Source of the DNA: Macrococcoides caseolyticum
GTDB taxonomy: Bacteria > Bacillota > Bacilli > Staphylococcales > Staphylococcaceae
Assembly (NCBI RefSeq): GCF_021366795.1
Contig: NZ_JAHCPS010000006.1
Location: forward strand, 62,001-126,000
DNA: 64,000 bases
Direction of reading: 5' to 3'
The position numbers and the translations under genes are program-made. The notes under the pieces were generated by a model that saw nothing but the letters and a program-made list of their open reading frames with translations, was not told the origin of the DNA and did no database searches. Numbering within the stretch: position 1 is the stretch's first letter; every line of letters begins with the position of its first letter. Positions 8,687 through 20,800 of this stretch are shown here, piece after piece.

Positions 8687-9608
8687 AATAATTCCCCTCA
8701 ATATGTGTCATTATTTGATTTACCAGTTCATTGGTTGATAAATTAGCTGTATCAAACCATTCAACTTCCATTTGGTTATGGAACCATGTCAGTTGACGTT
8801 TTGCGAAATTCCTAGAATTTTGCTGCAAACTTTCTACCGCTTGATTCAATGAAACTTCTCCATCTATATAAGGAATTATCTCTTTATACCCTATTGCAGT
8901 CATGCTTTGTTTATCTCTATAGCCACTGTCTATTAAGTTACTCACTTCTTGTACCAATCCTTGGTCAATCATAAGTAATACACGATGGTTGATTCTATCA
9001 TATAACGTAGGACGCGGCATATTAAGTCCTATAACAACTGTATCATATTTTTCATTGATTGTCTGACTTTTTTTTTGAGTTGTTATTGATTTTTTATGCA
9101 TTTCATAATAGATTAATGCTCTCATAACGCGCTGTCTGTTATTAGGATGGATCGTTTGTGCAGCAGCTGGATCCTTTTCATTTAACATCTCAAATAATTG
9201 TGCTGCGTCCAGTGGTTCATATTTATTTTGCAGCAATTGTTTTAACGCCTGATCTTCCTCAGTAAATTCATACTGGTACAGAAGACTTTGAATGTATAAT
9301 CCTGTACCACCAACAATCATCGGCGTCTTTCCTCTTTTGGCTATCGCTTCAATAATTGGCTCAGCATGCTTTTTAAATTGCGCTGCTGAATAGGGTTCAT
9401 CTGGATTAAGAATATCAATTAAATGATGCAAAATCCCATCCATTTCTTCCTCGGTTATTTTAGCAGAACCAATATCCATCCCTTTATAAACTTGAATAGC
9501 ATCTCCACTTATTATTTCAGCATTTAATTTTTTTGCAAGTTCGATACTTAGCGCTGTTTTACCCACAGCCGTAGGACCAACAATGACGATTAACGGTATT
9601 TTATTCAT
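8670..9608 (-). CDS. miaA: tRNA dimethylallyltransferase
   Basis: Transfers a dimethylallyl group to N6 of A37 in tRNAs reading UNN codons; the product is the substrate of MiaB, also encoded in this window. The 312 residues contain the P-loop GPTAVGKTALS at residues 10-20, the substrate motif GDAIQVYKGMDIGSAK, and VGGTGLYIQSL. It starts with ATG at 9608, overlapping the end of the upstream hydrolase gene by 8 bp, and overlaps hfq downstream. Confidence 0.97.
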   Translation of the reverse strand: MNKIPLIVIVGPTAVGKTALSIELAKKLNAEIISGDAIQVYKGMDIGSAKITEEEMDGILHHLIDILNPDEPYSAAQFKKHAEPIIEAIAKRGKTPMIVGGTGLYIQSLLYQYEFTEEDQALKQLLQNKYEPLDAAQLFEMLNEKDPAAAQTIHPNNRQRVMRALIYYEMHKKSITTQKKSQTINEKYDTVVIGLNMPRPTLYDRINHRVLLMIDQGLVQEVSNLIDSGYRDKQSMTAIGYKEIIPYIDGEVSLNQAVESLQQNSRNFAKRQLTWFHNQMEVEWFDTANLSTNELVNQIMTHIEGNYYDKFR

Positions 9609-10500
9609 AACGATTTAACCACTTTCCAATATTATTCAATACTTCCTGTTGATTCGATTCATTCAATACTTCATGCCTTGCATTTAAATATAATTGTACA
9701 GTTACATTATGAATCCCTGCTCGATTATATTTCTTAGCAAGTGATTGGATACCTTTTCCAAAATTTGAAAACGGATCATCTGCACCTGATAAAAATAATA
9801 AATTTAAATCTGGATGCATTAATTTAATACATTGTCGCGATTGTGTTTCTTTCATTGATTGTGCAACTGAAAGTAATACTTTAAGTGATACATCAAAACC
9901 ACAATAAGGATCTTTCACAAACCGATCCACATTTTCTCGATTGAGACTTAACCAATCACTATTTGTTCTAAGCGGCTTAAATTTTTTATTAAATTGCTTT
10001 GTACTCATCGCATTGACACTTTTTAAAATTTTTTCTTCGCCATGGACTTTAATTAATGTCTTGAGCAATGGAATTGACGCATGATATTTTGCGTCATAGT
10101 ATCCTGTACCAGATAAAATGCAATCTGTAAATAAATCTTTATACATTGATAAATACTTTCTTGCAACGATACTCCCCATCGAGTGGCCTAATAATATCGT
10201 ACGTCCCGTTACTTTATACGTTTCAAGGACTTCATATGCATCAAAAACGAGTGTTTCAATACTATCAAAATGACCTCTTGTTTTTTCATCTATTTTTTTG
10301 CCGTGACCGCGTTGATTATGCATTATCACAACATAACCTAAAGATGCGAAATAGCGAGCAACAGGTAAATAACGATCAATGTGCTCGGACATTCCATGTA
10401 ATATTTGAACCGTACCTTTTGGTTGTAACGGCTGAAATACGATGATTTCAAGTTGTGTGTTATCTTTTAAAGTTATTATTTTATAATCTGGTGTCACCAT
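9601..10500 (-). CDS. alpha/beta hydrolase, lysophospholipase / monoacylglycerol lipase type
   Basis: A 299-residue serine hydrolase of the group annotated as lysophospholipase or monoacylglycerol lipase. Seen: an oxyanion-hole strand with LHGMSEHIDRYLPVARYF, HNQRGHGKK, the nucleophile elbow LGHSMGSIVAR, an acid residue in LSGADDPF, and a late histidine in LNARHEVLNE. No signal peptide. The ATG at 10500 lies after GAGGTG; a GTG at 10509 sits inside that site. It heads an apparent operon with miaA and hfq. The substrate is not established, although the glycerol genes are the next neighbours. Confidence 0.8.
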   Translation of the reverse strand: MVTPDYKIITLKDNTQLEIIVFQPLQPKGTVQILHGMSEHIDRYLPVARYFASLGYVVIMHNQRGHGKKIDEKTRGHFDSIETLVFDAYEVLETYKVTGRTILLGHSMGSIVARKYLSMYKDLFTDCILSGTGYYDAKYHASIPLLKTLIKVHGEEKILKSVNAMSTKQFNKKFKPLRTNSDWLSLNRENVDRFVKDPYCGFDVSLKVLLSVAQSMKETQSRQCIKLMHPDLNLLFLSGADDPFSNFGKGIQSLAKKYNRAGIHNVTVQLYLNARHEVLNESNQQEVLNNIGKWLNRYE

Positions 10501-10528
10501 CAAAATCACCTCAAACTTTATTATACAT

Positions 10529-10562
10529 TAAAAAAGATAACCTGCCATAAAGACAGATTATC
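10529..10562 (-). terminator. glpD terminator
   Basis: On the minus strand GATAATCTGTC / GGCAGGTTATC with a short loop, followed by TTTTTTAAT. Confidence 0.75.
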
Positions 10563-10574
10563 ATGATCATTATG

Positions 10575-12248
10575 CTATTCTACAGAAACTTGTACAGACG
10601 GTTGTACTGCTTCTGTGATTTTATCTTCTAAAGCTTGTGTGTAATATGCTTTTTCATGTGCATCATAATTGAGCAATTCACTCAGAACATCGATAATCGC
10701 ATGTTTATATGTGAGTACTTGCGCAATATTAAAGTATAAATCTCCGCTTCTACGAATAATAAAGTCTGTTGGTTGATATACCATTTCATTTTGTACGCCA
10801 TATATTAATTCAGCGTAAAGCACAACTGGCAATCCTTTATATGTTTTTGCACCACAAACCTGAGCAATTTCAAATAAAGTATTATAGTTCGAACCATATT
10901 TTTTTATAATTGCGATTTGCTCTTCTCGTGTCAGGATATTAAAGAGTTGTACATTAATATGTTTTTCAATATAGTTTGAGAAGTTGTCACTTCCTCCAAC
11001 ATCACCACCAGAAATCGGGGTGTTTTTAGTACGACATGGTGCAAATGTTAATCGATATTCATCTTTTAATCGTTTCGCTACCAAATCAACGATGTCTTGA
11101 GCCATATGGCGATACCCTGTTAATTTACCACCTGCGATTGTAAAGAGGCCTGACTTACCTTCCCAAATTTCATCTTTTCGAGAAATTTCTGATGGGTCTT
11201 TACCCTTTTCCAGAATTAATGGTCGAATGCCTGCCCACGTTGATTCGATATCTTCATCTGAAATGTCAACAGATGGGAACATATAATTGATTGCATTAAT
11301 GATGTAATCACGATCTTCTTGCGTCACTTTAGGATTCATTTTATCGTTATTATAAAATGTATCCGTCGTTCCAACGTAGGTTTTACCCTCTCTTGGAATA
11401 GCAAAAATCATACGTTTATCATGTTCTGTATCGAAATAAACAGCTTGTTGAAGTGGAAAATCACTTTGGTCAAACACAAGATGCACACCTTTAGTTAGGC
11501 GAAGTTGTTTATTATTTTTAGAATAATCATTCCCACGAACTTCATCTACCCATGGCCCTGTCGCATTAATCACTTTTTTAGCTTTAATATTTATTTTTCT
11601 GTTGTGAATTAAGTCTGTTGCAAGAATACCGTTTACTTTATTTTTCTTATCATAAGTAAAACCTGAAGCTTTAACATAGTTAATGATATCCGCATCAAAT
11701 GTTCTGGCTTTTTTCATTACTTCTATCGTCATACGTGCATCATCTGTGCGATATTCAACATAATATCCGCCTCCACGTAGACCGTCTGCTTTAACAAGTG
11801 GTTCTTTAGCAAGCGTTTCTTTCGCATTTAGCATGATACGGCGCTCAGACTTCTTCACTTCCGCTAGAAAATCATAAACTTTCAACGCAATAGAAGTGGT
11901 TGTCGGACCGAATGTGCCACCTTTATGCATAGGTAATAACATGAATTCAGGCGTTGTTACATGTGGGCCGTTTTCATAAACAATTGCACGTTCTTTACCT
12001 GTTTCTGAAACGACGCCAATTTGAAGTTGTTTCAGGTATCTTAATCCTCCATGAACGAGTTTAGTTGAACGACTCGATGTTCCTGATGCGAAGTCCTGCA
12101 TCTCAACAAGCGCAACTTTCATGCCACGCTGTGCCGCATCAAACACAATACCAGCACCAGTAATTCCGCCTCCAATCACAACCACATCATATTCTGTTTG
12201 TTGCATTTGTTCTAAAACTGTTGCACGATTAAGACTTGAAAGTTTCAT
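10575..12248 (-). CDS. glpD: aerobic glycerol-3-phosphate dehydrogenase
   Basis: FAD enzyme at the inner membrane face that oxidises glycerol-3-phosphate to DHAP and passes electrons to menaquinone. The 557 residues start with the FAD-binding [20 protein letters not shown] and include [15 protein letters not shown] and the substrate motif GGKLTGYR. The ATG at 12248 is seven bases from GGAGG; the ATG at 12254 is too close to it. It follows glpFK at a 77-bp gap that contains a TACCCTA/TAGGGTA inverted repeat but no U-tract. Confidence 0.97.
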   Translation of the reverse strand: MKLSSLNRATVLEQMQQTEYDVVVIGGGITGAGIVFDAAQRGMKVALVEMQDFASGTSSRSTKLVHGGLRYLKQLQIGVVSETGKERAIVYENGPHVTTPEFMLLPMHKGGTFGPTTTSIALKVYDFLAEVKKSERRIMLNAKETLAKEPLVKADGLRGGGYYVEYRTDDARMTIEVMKKARTFDADIINYVKASGFTYDKKNKVNGILATDLIHNRKINIKAKKVINATGPWVDEVRGNDYSKNNKQLRLTKGVHLVFDQSDFPLQQAVYFDTEHDKRMIFAIPREGKTYVGTTDTFYNNDKMNPKVTQEDRDYIINAINYMFPSVDISDEDIESTWAGIRPLILEKGKDPSEISRKDEIWEGKSGLFTIAGGKLTGYRHMAQDIVDLVAKRLKDEYRLTFAPCRTKNTPISGGDVGGSDNFSNYIEKHINVQLFNILTREEQIAIIKKYGSNYNTLFEIAQVCGAKTYKGLPVVLYAELIYGVQNEMVYQPTDFIIRRSGDLYFNIAQVLTYKHAIIDVLSELLNYDAHEKAYYTQALEDKITEAVQPSVQVSVE

Positions 12249-12280
12249 TTTCATTCCTCCAAATGATTAATACTTTAGTT

Positions 12281-12314
12281 TACCCTATGTGTGCATATCT
12301 TTAACGTTAGGGTA
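12281..12314. repeat. inverted repeat in the glpK-glpD gap
   Basis: TACCCTA and TAGGGTA arms, perfect, separated by 20 bp. Without a U-tract it is not a terminator by itself. It might be part of a GlpP- or CcpA-independent control of glpD, or a chance dyad. Confidence 0.3.
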
Positions 12315-12325
12315 TGAAATAATTG

Positions 12326-13831
<1,506 letters not shown>

Positions 13832-13849
13832 TTAATTATCTTTAATAAT

Positions 13850-14668
13850 TTACAGTAATTTTGCATGTTGCTCTTTTAATATTACTTTATTTAATACCAC
13901 ACCTAAAAGTAATACGATGATAAAGACAACAATAGAAATCATATCAATGAATTCAAAAGTTCCCTTATAAATCAATCTATATAAAGAGGCACCAAGCATC
14001 CCACCAGCAATTGGTCCTAATATCGGTACAATCGCATATTTGAAATTAGATGTACCTTTACCCGGAATTGGTAATAAGAAATGCGCTAGCCGTGGACCAA
14101 AATCACGTGCCGGATTAATAGCATATCCCGTTGCACCACCCAGACTTAAACCAATCGCGATGATTAGTATGCCGACAATCACTGGATTTAAACCTTCTGC
14201 AAATTGATTACCACCAATAAATAATAGACCCATCATTAAAATGACAGTACCGATCATCTCAGATAACAAGTTAGAAAAATAATTTGGAAACGCAGGACCA
14301 GTAGCAAAAATCCCCAATTTTGTTGCGGCATTCTCTTCTGCTTTAAAGTGCGGCATGAAATGAAGCCAGACTAATGACGCACCAATCATCGCACCAGCAA
14401 TTTGTGCAATGATAAAACCAGGTACTTTTGACCAGGCAAAATCCCCATTCACTGCTAAGCCAATGGATACTGCAGGATTTAAATGTGCACCAGAAATGCT
14501 ACCAACAGCATATACGCCGAGTGTGACAGCTAAGCCCCATCCTACAGCAATGACAATCCAGTCCGCACCTCGTGCAAAACTCCCTTTTAAATTAACGTTG
14601 GCACAAACCCCTGCACCAAACAAAATTAATATTGCAGTCCCAACTAATTCTGCAACATATACATTCAT
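13850..14668 (-). CDS. glpF: glycerol uptake facilitator (aquaglyceroporin)
   Basis: Integral membrane channel for glycerol. The 272 residues form six membrane spans and two half-helices with the NPA boxes SGAHLNPAVSIG and GYAINPARDFGPR; the Asp after the second box marks the glycerol-conducting subgroup. The ATG at 14668 follows GAGGTG. First gene of glpFK, transcribed from a promoter with an overlapping CcpA site through a leader terminator. Confidence 0.96.
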   Translation of the reverse strand: MNVYVAELVGTAILILFGAGVCANVNLKGSFARGADWIVIAVGWGLAVTLGVYAVGSISGAHLNPAVSIGLAVNGDFAWSKVPGFIIAQIAGAMIGASLVWLHFMPHFKAEENAATKLGIFATGPAFPNYFSNLLSEMIGTVILMMGLLFIGGNQFAEGLNPVIVGILIIAIGLSLGGATGYAINPARDFGPRLAHFLLPIPGKGTSNFKYAIVPILGPIAGGMLGASLYRLIYKGTFEFIDMISIVVFIIVLLLGVVLNKVILKEQHAKLL

Positions 14669-14700
14669 ACAATCACCTCATTCAAAGATTAAGTTAAACA

Positions 14701-14740
14701 AAGACAAAAAGACCCCTTTATCTTTTTGATAAAAGGGTCT
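14701..14740 (-). terminator. glpF leader terminator, likely GlpP antitermination target
   Basis: On the minus strand the stem AGACCCTTTTATC / GATAAAGGGGTCT is followed by TTTTTGTC. It lies between the promoter (14774-14802) and the glpF start. In B. subtilis GlpP binds the glpFK leader in the presence of glycerol-3-phosphate and prevents termination. With glpP immediately upstream, this hairpin is the expected target. Confidence 0.8.
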
Positions 14741-14773
14741 CTTTTACTCGTCCCAAAATATTAACTTGAAACT

Positions 14774-14802
14774 ATCGTAATATAATATGAAAACGTTGTC
14801 AA
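14774..14802 (-). promoter_or_regulatory. glpFK promoter with overlapping cre (CcpA) site
   Basis: Minus-strand TTGACA (14797-14802), 17 bp, TACGAT (14774-14779). Positions 14788-14801 read TGAAAACGTTGTCA on the plus strand, matching the cre consensus TGWAAACGNTNWCA at every position and covering most of the -35 box. CcpA binding here should block RNA polymerase when glucose is available. Confidence 0.85.
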
Positions 14803-14803
14803 T

Positions 14804-15349
14804 TTATTTTACAGGATCAAAATGCGTCCATAAAGCTTTATTACTTGTTGTAACATGCGCTGCACCATGCATCACAGCACTTTCAACCTCTGAAATGTTT
14901 TCAATTAATCCACCTGCAATAATTGATACCTGTTCTAGTTTACTCATCTGTTGTATAACTTTTAATGCAATACCCGGTAATACTTCTACACTATCTGGTT
15001 CACATGCCTCAATAAAGCGATAACTTTTTTTGAGTGCACTTGAATCAATAATAAAAGTTCTCAAAATAGACTTAGCACCAATCGATTTTGCGCGTTTAAT
15101 TAATTTGGGTTTAGTTGACACAATCCCATATACTTTATATTTCTGTATTAAAAATTCAACAGCAGCTTCATCTACAGCTAATCCCTTAATTAGATCAACA
15201 TGAAAATAAGCCGCTTTTTGATGTTTGTTAAGCATATCAAGAATGTGTTCAATCTGACTAATGTGCATATCTAAAATAACACAATATTTATAATTTAATG
15301 ATAAAAAATCTTCCAAATCTTTCATTGTTCTAATGGCAGGTAAAATCAT
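14804..15349 (-). CDS. glpP: glycerol uptake operon antiterminator GlpP
   Basis: RNA-binding antiterminator activated by glycerol-3-phosphate. The 181 residues form the GlpP-type TIM-barrel-like fold, with KYCVILDMHISQIEHI, YFHVDLIKGLAVDE, GIVSTKPKLIKRAKS and, at the end, VEVLPGIA and IIAGGLIENISEV, resembling phosphate-binding loops. Its ATG directly follows the TAA of mutL (TAAATG), so it is probably transcribed with mutS-mutL. The glpFK promoter lies over its 3' end. Confidence 0.94.
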   Translation of the reverse strand: MILPAIRTMKDLEDFLSLNYKYCVILDMHISQIEHILDMLNKHQKAAYFHVDLIKGLAVDEAAVEFLIQKYKVYGIVSTKPKLIKRAKSIGAKSILRTFIIDSSALKKSYRFIEACEPDSVEVLPGIALKVIQQMSKLEQVSIIAGGLIENISEVESAVMHGAAHVTTSNKALWTHFDPVK

Positions 15350-17221
15350 TTACATCACTCGCTTGAATAATTTTTCCAGTTCATATGTAGTAAACTGAAT
15401 CGTAATTGGACGACCATGTGGACAAGTATAAGGTTCTTGAGTCATTGCAAGTTCATGAACTAAGCGTTCCATATCTTCTTTTCTTAAATAATGGTTGGCT
15501 TTAATAGATTTTTTGCAACTCATCATGATGGCTGTTTCTTCTCTAAATTTGTTTAAGTCCACTTGTTCATGTTCGAATAAATAGTGAATTAAATCTTGAA
15601 TGGTCTCTTCTGCATCTTCTGGGAACCAGACAGGCACTTCATTAATGACATAGTCTCTTCCTCCAAAATGTTCGAGCGTCACACCAATTTGAGAGAGTTT
15701 ATCCTGTAGTAAATCATATTTTAATGCTTCGTCCTGTGTAAGTTGGATGTTGATTGGCAATAACAGGGTTTGTAATTCATGACTGACCTCACCAATTTTA
15801 TGTTTAAAGTATTCGTATTTTATTCGTTCTTGTGCCGCATGTTGATCAATCATAAACATACCATCTTCATTCTGGCAAATGATATATGTGCCATGGACTT
15901 GTCCGACGATTTCCATATAGGGCAACTTTCGCTCAGAAATGGGTGCTTGTAAAAGTGGCGCTTCTTCTATCGGTTCATTTAACGATGGTACATTGATTGA
16001 TGTGGTTTCTTTTTTTTCCATCGTTTGATTACTAAGAGGAAGTTGCATGCTTTTTTGAAATGAATTTTCAATTCTATTGTCTTTCGTCTGAACCAGTGAA
16101 TTATCACCTTCTAAAGGGCGTGCATCCGTTTGATTTTCTTTAATTACTTCATTCGAACTGCGTTGTTCATATAAAAACTTCTGCTGTTCAAATTGTTCCA
16201 GCACTTTTTTCTTAGTCTCCACTTTTGGAATTAAATCCTGGCCTAATAGTTTTTCTTTAATCAGTTGTTCGATGAGCTGCATCAGCTGAGGTTCTTTAGA
16301 CAATCTGACTTCCTGCTTTGTTGGATGAACATTAACATCTACTAAACTAGGATCCATTTGAATATGGAGACTTACAATCGGATAACGACCGATTGGGAGC
16401 AATGTATGATAACCTGCAATAATAGCCTTTGTTATCATAAAATTCTTAATGTACCGACCATTGATAAATATCGACATATAGTGACGATTGCTTCTAGTAT
16501 GTTCTGGTTTAGCAATATAACCGTGCACTTGATAATCATTTGTTTCACCATTAATTTCAACACTATCTTTCGCAATCTTCATCCCATAAATGACCGCCAT
16601 TGCTTCATTTAATTTGCCATTACCAACCGATTGAATTAATACTTTATCATCATGAATTAATGTGAACTTAATGGCAGGATAACTCATAATAAATCGATTC
16701 ATAATATCCGTAATTTTACCGAGTTCTGTTTGAAGACTTTTAACATATTTTAAGCGCGCTGGTGTATTATAAAATAAATCTTCAACAATCATTTCTGTAC
16801 CTACTCTTGCAGAATGTGGTTGTCGACTCACTATGTGACTATTCTCTACCTTAATTTGATGCCCAACTTTACCGTCCTGACACGTATTAACCGTTACACG
16901 ACTGACAGAAGCGATAGAAGCCAATGCTTCTCCTCTGAAGCCAAGGGTACGAATATGAAATAAATCATGATCATTTGCTATTTTACTTGTTGCATGACGT
17001 AAAAACATCAATTCCAGATCATCTTCATGGATACCTGATCCATTATCAGTAATCTTTATTTTTTTTAATCCTGCTTCTTCAACTGTAACTGTTATCTGTG
17101 TTGCGCCCGCATCGATAGCATTTTCAACGAGTTCTTTAACAACAGATTGCGGACGTTCTATCACTTCACCAGCAGCAATTTTATTGCTTAGCGCAGCATC
17201 GAGTGTCTTGATGTTTCCCAT
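15350..17221 (-). CDS. mutL: DNA mismatch repair protein MutL
   Basis: Mismatch-repair ATPase and endonuclease coupling MutS recognition to strand incision. The 623 residues show the GHKL ATPase motifs ELVENAIDAGA, DNGSGI and TLGFRGEALASI, a variable linker around residues 340-430, and a C-terminal endonuclease domain with MIDQHAAQERIKYE and CPHGRPI, the Zn-binding motifs of species that lack MutH. ATG at 17221, nine bases after the stop of mutS. Length normal. Confidence 0.97.
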   Translation of the reverse strand: MGNIKTLDAALSNKIAAGEVIERPQSVVKELVENAIDAGATQITVTVEEAGLKKIKITDNGSGIHEDDLELMFLRHATSKIANDHDLFHIRTLGFRGEALASIASVSRVTVNTCQDGKVGHQIKVENSHIVSRQPHSARVGTEMIVEDLFYNTPARLKYVKSLQTELGKITDIMNRFIMSYPAIKFTLIHDDKVLIQSVGNGKLNEAMAVIYGMKIAKDSVEINGETNDYQVHGYIAKPEHTRSNRHYMSIFINGRYIKNFMITKAIIAGYHTLLPIGRYPIVSLHIQMDPSLVDVNVHPTKQEVRLSKEPQLMQLIEQLIKEKLLGQDLIPKVETKKKVLEQFEQQKFLYEQRSSNEVIKENQTDARPLEGDNSLVQTKDNRIENSFQKSMQLPLSNQTMEKKETTSINVPSLNEPIEEAPLLQAPISERKLPYMEIVGQVHGTYIICQNEDGMFMIDQHAAQERIKYEYFKHKIGEVSHELQTLLLPINIQLTQDEALKYDLLQDKLSQIGVTLEHFGGRDYVINEVPVWFPEDAEETIQDLIHYLFEHEQVDLNKFREETAIMMSCKKSIKANHYLRKEDMERLVHELAMTQEPYTCPHGRPITIQFTTYELEKLFKRVM

Positions 17222-17229
17222 TATTTCAC

Positions 17230-19788
17230 CTACTTTATTTGAGACTTCAATTGTTGTAATTTTATTAATGCCTCTATCGGCGTCATTGTTTCAATCGTTA
17301 AGTTTTTAATTTCTAATAGTATATCACTATTGTCTGACTCACCAAATAAATCAAATGATGGCTGTATTAGCGTACTGTTTTCTTGAATCACTTGTGTATT
17401 TTGTAATGGCCTTTCTTCTCTGCCAACAAAGTTTAAATCTTTAATACTATAGTTTTCAAATGATTCTAGTAAATGGCCAGCGCGACTAATAATTTCATCA
17501 GGTAAATCAGCTAATTTGGCAACATGGATACCATAACTATTCTCTACAGCACCTGGCATAATTTTGTGTAAGAAAATAAGTTCTCCATCATATTCTTTTG
17601 CTGCAACATGAATATTGTTTAGACCATCAAGTGATTGATCTAATCCGACAAGCTCATGATAATGTGTTGAAAATAATGTTTTTGCACCGATATGGTTATG
17701 AACGTATTCAATCATCGATTGCGCAAGCGATAATCCGTCATACGTTGAAGTCCCGCGGCCAATTTCATCAAAAATAATCAAACTATTTTCCGTTGCGTTC
17801 ACTAATGCATTTCGTGCTTCCAGCATTTCTACCATGAACGTACTTTGTCCGCTGACTAAATCATCAGCTGCACCAATTCTTGTAAATATCTGATCAAATA
17901 TTGGAAGTTCTGCCTTACTCGCCGGGACATATGATCCCATTTGAGCCATTATACTAATGAGCGCTACTTGTCGCATATATGTTGATTTACCACTCATATT
18001 CGGTCCAGTAATTAAATAGATAAAGCCACTATCATCTAACAAACAATCATTCGGTACATATTGATCACGTTCCATTACCTGCTCTACCACTGGATGACGT
18101 GCGTCTTTAATATTTAACACACGGCGATCTGAAATTACAGGTTCAGAATAATCATTATTTGTCGCCACTTCACTAAAGTTTTGCAGACAGTCAAGTTCTG
18201 CGATGCGTTTCGCCTGACGCTTTAAATTAGGAATATAGGATTTTACCGCTTCACGTAATTGAATAAAAGCTTCATACTCTAAATCAACCGCTTTTTCTTC
18301 AGCACCTAATATCAATGCTTCTTTTTCCTTTAGCTCTTCAGTGATAAAACGTTCTGCATTGCTCAAAGTTTGTTTGCGGTCGTAGCCATATTGAGTAATA
18401 TCAATATTGACTAAATTGGCTTTCGATATTTCAATGTAATAACCAAACACTTTGTTAAAGCTAATCTTTAAAGATTTAATGCCAGTTTTTTCTCTTTCCT
18501 TTGCTTGTAATTCAGCCAGCCACGCTTTACCGTTCTTTTGGGCATCACGATATTCATCCAGCAATTTGTTAAATCCATCCTTAAAAATACCACCTTCTTT
18601 TATTGTAGTAGGCGGTGCTTCAACAATACTTTGTTCCAACATTTCATATAGCGGTGCTAAGCTATCGATACCTTCCAATCCACTGATAATATCAGAAAAT
18701 GGATTAAGTAATGCATTGATGCGTGGCAACTGCTCAAGTGAATATTTTAATTGAATTAAATCTTTTGCATTTACATTTCCAAATTGTACGCGTCCTGCAA
18801 GACGTTCAATATCATAAACATGTGTTAATGCTTCACGTAAATTATGTCTTAAAATAAATTCCTCATTAAAAAGTCGCACAACTGATAAACGCGCTTCAAT
18901 TTGTTCTTTATTGACCAGTGGACGTTCAATCCAGTCTTTTAGGCGGCGATTACCCATCGGCGTTTTGCATTGATTATAAATCGAAAGCAGTGTCCCTTTT
19001 TTCGTCTTTAAACGTATACTTTCTGTTAATTCCAAATTACGCTTTGCATATATATCTAATCGCATATGTTCTAAAGCAGCATAATCAATCGGTTTATCAA
19101 TATGATCTAAAGCACGCATTTGCGTATCACGAATATAACTTAATAGTAGATTCACTGCTGGTTTAAGCGTTGCTTTCAATCCATCTGAAATATCAAATGT
19201 ATCACTTGATTCATAAATAGAAACGACATGCGTCAAAAGCTTCATATGCTGATCAACATGAGGTGCTAACGCTGTATTTATAATAATTTCTTTTGGTGCA
19301 ATACTACTCATTTCATTTAACATTGTCGTTTCATCACATTGTGTAACTTTCAGTTCTCCAGTAGATACATCACTATATGCAATCGTATAATTATCATCAT
19401 AAAAATAAAGACATGCTAAATAGTTGCTTTCATTTTCACTGATCATATCATCCATTACTGTACCTGGCGTAATAATTTGAACGACTTCACGTTTGACCAT
19501 ACCTTTAGTCATCTTCGGATCTTCCATTTGCTCCGCAATAGCTACTTTATATCCCTTTTCAATTAATCGTTCAATGTACCCTTTTGATGAATGATGTGGC
19601 ACACCACACATTGGAATCGCATTCTTTTTATCGCGACGCGTTAAAGTGATTTCTAATTCTTTTGCAGCTAGAATTGCATCATCATAAAACATCTCATAGA
19701 AATCACCCAGTCGAAAGAACAGAATACAATCTTTATACTGTTCTTTCATTTGTAAATATTGTGCCATCATTGGTGTTGGTTTAGACAT
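17230..19788 (-). CDS. mutS: DNA mismatch repair protein MutS
   Basis: Recognises mispaired bases as a clamp dimer. The 852 residues hold the mismatch-binding domain with the Phe-x-Glu motif ([12 protein letters not shown]), connector, core and lever, and the ABC-type ATPase with Walker [26 protein letters not shown] (Walker B/D-loop) and STHYHEL. The ATG at 19788 follows AAGGAATGG. Likely co-transcribed with mutL and glpP. Confidence 0.98.
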   Translation of the reverse strand: MSKPTPMMAQYLQMKEQYKDCILFFRLGDFYEMFYDDAILAAKELEITLTRRDKKNAIPMCGVPHHSSKGYIERLIEKGYKVAIAEQMEDPKMTKGMVKREVVQIITPGTVMDDMISENESNYLACLYFYDDNYTIAYSDVSTGELKVTQCDETTMLNEMSSIAPKEIIINTALAPHVDQHMKLLTHVVSIYESSDTFDISDGLKATLKPAVNLLLSYIRDTQMRALDHIDKPIDYAALEHMRLDIYAKRNLELTESIRLKTKKGTLLSIYNQCKTPMGNRRLKDWIERPLVNKEQIEARLSVVRLFNEEFILRHNLREALTHVYDIERLAGRVQFGNVNAKDLIQLKYSLEQLPRINALLNPFSDIISGLEGIDSLAPLYEMLEQSIVEAPPTTIKEGGIFKDGFNKLLDEYRDAQKNGKAWLAELQAKEREKTGIKSLKISFNKVFGYYIEISKANLVNIDITQYGYDRKQTLSNAERFITEELKEKEALILGAEEKAVDLEYEAFIQLREAVKSYIPNLKRQAKRIAELDCLQNFSEVATNNDYSEPVISDRRVLNIKDARHPVVEQVMERDQYVPNDCLLDDSGFIYLITGPNMSGKSTYMRQVALISIMAQMGSYVPASKAELPIFDQIFTRIGAADDLVSGQSTFMVEMLEARNALVNATENSLIIFDEIGRGTSTYDGLSLAQSMIEYVHNHIGAKTLFSTHYHELVGLDQSLDGLNNIHVAAKEYDGELIFLHKIMPGAVENSYGIHVAKLADLPDEIISRAGHLLESFENYSIKDLNFVGREERPLQNTQVIQENSTLIQPSFDLFGESDNSDILLEIKNLTIETMTPIEALIKLQQLKSQIK

Positions 19789-19825
19789 ATTTATCCATTC
19801 CTTTTATTCATAAAATTTCATTGAT

Positions 19826-20314
19826 TTAATTTTTTAACAACTTTCTTTGCTTTAATAATTTAAGTAAAAAATATGCAATAATACTACCGATAAAACTATT
19901 TAATAAAAATGCATAAAAAATCGGCATAAATCCCTTAAAGTCAAGCTGCATAATATACATTAATGGTAATGTACAAATACTACCAATTAAACCTGTACCT
20001 ATCCACTCACCTAATGCAGCAAGTTCTAATTTTTTAAATTTATTGTAAAGTAATCCTGCAAAGAAAACACCAATCATACTACCAGGAAATGCAAAAAGTG
20101 TTCCCATACCAAAATAGTTTCTTAAACAAGAGCTAATCAGTGCCTGAGCAAGCCCAAACCAAGGTCCAACAAGAACAGCACATAAAACATTAATAAAGTG
20201 CTGCATAGGATATGCTTTTATCGGACCTACTGGAATAGAAATCATTTGACTCAGGACAATATTCATTGCTATTAAAATACTGGTTAGTGTAAGTTTTCTT
20301 GTACGCTGATTCAT
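19826..20314 (-). CDS. thiW: ECF transporter S component, ThiW family
   Basis: Predicted substrate-binding membrane subunit of an energy-coupling-factor transporter for a thiamine precursor, probably the thiazole moiety. The 162 residues contain about five hydrophobic spans and the ThiW signature region PVGPIKAYPMQHFINVL, LRNYFGMGTLFAFPGSMIG and LGEWIGTGLIG. No TPP riboswitch precedes it, unlike the thiY operon in this window. It sits between ricA and mutS; an imperfect hairpin (20334-20359) lies before its ribosome site. Confidence 0.85.
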   Translation of the reverse strand: MNQRTRKLTLTSILIAMNIVLSQMISIPVGPIKAYPMQHFINVLCAVLVGPWFGLAQALISSCLRNYFGMGTLFAFPGSMIGVFFAGLLYNKFKKLELAALGEWIGTGLIGSICTLPLMYIMQLDFKGFMPIFYAFLLNSFIGSIIAYFLLKLLKQRKLLKN

Positions 20315-20333
20315 ATATCCTCCTTAAGAAAAT

Positions 20334-20359
20334 AATGCCGATTCAAATGAACCGACATT
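20334..20359 (-). terminator. imperfect hairpin between ricA and thiW
   Basis: AATGTCGGTTCA / TGAATCGGCATT with two mismatches, followed by ATTATTTTC on the minus strand. A weak terminator or attenuator at best. Confidence 0.4.
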
Positions 20360-20377
20360 ATAAATTTGAAGAATTAT

Positions 20378-20800
20378 TTAACTACAACTTCCGGGACTAT
20401 TGTTAACAGCTGCACCTGTTTCACCTGTTAACAAGTCACCGCCTGTTGATACAATGATTTCATCCGTTACCGTTTGACTAATGGCATGAGAGACGATTTG
20501 TAGTAAAGTATTGACTTCACCTTGTGCTTCTTTAAATTGATCGACGATTGGCATTTCATCTAATTCAGCTTCTACTTTAGCAATTTTTTCTTCAACCATA
20601 CTTAAAGCTTTTTCTTTACCATAGTTCTGGAAATTAACCGCTTGTTTTTGTAATGATTTAAGTGAAGCCATTTTTTCTCTAACATTCTGGTTTTCATGAA
20701 TTTGTGCTTCTGCACGCTTAAAGAATTCAACTGCTTCAGTTTCTGCCATCATCTTACCTAATTCTTTTGCTTTCGCAATTATTTCATCATTTGTATACAT
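20378..20800 (-). CDS. ricA: RicA (YmcA), RNase Y-associated regulator
   Basis: Com_YlbF/YmcA-family helical protein. In B. subtilis RicA works with RicF and RicT (the Y-complex) to direct RNase Y to mature operon mRNAs and carries an Fe-S cluster; rny itself is also in this window. The 140 residues begin [18 protein letters not shown] and are almost all helical, with a C-terminal tail GGDLLTGETGAA and one cysteine near the end (SPGSCS). It overlaps the miaB stop by one base (TAATG), indicating translational coupling. Confidence 0.92.
   Translation of the reverse strand: MYTNDEIIAKAKELGKMMAETEAVEFFKRAEAQIHENQNVREKMASLKSLQKQAVNFQNYGKEKALSMVEEKIAKVEAELDEMPIVDQFKEAQGEVNTLLQIVSHAISQTVTDEIIVSTGGDLLTGETGAAVNNSPGSCS

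Noticed and set aside
12281-12314. Inverted repeat before glpD as a second GlpP terminator
   Set aside because: The loop is 20 bases and no U tract follows, so it cannot terminate in the usual way.
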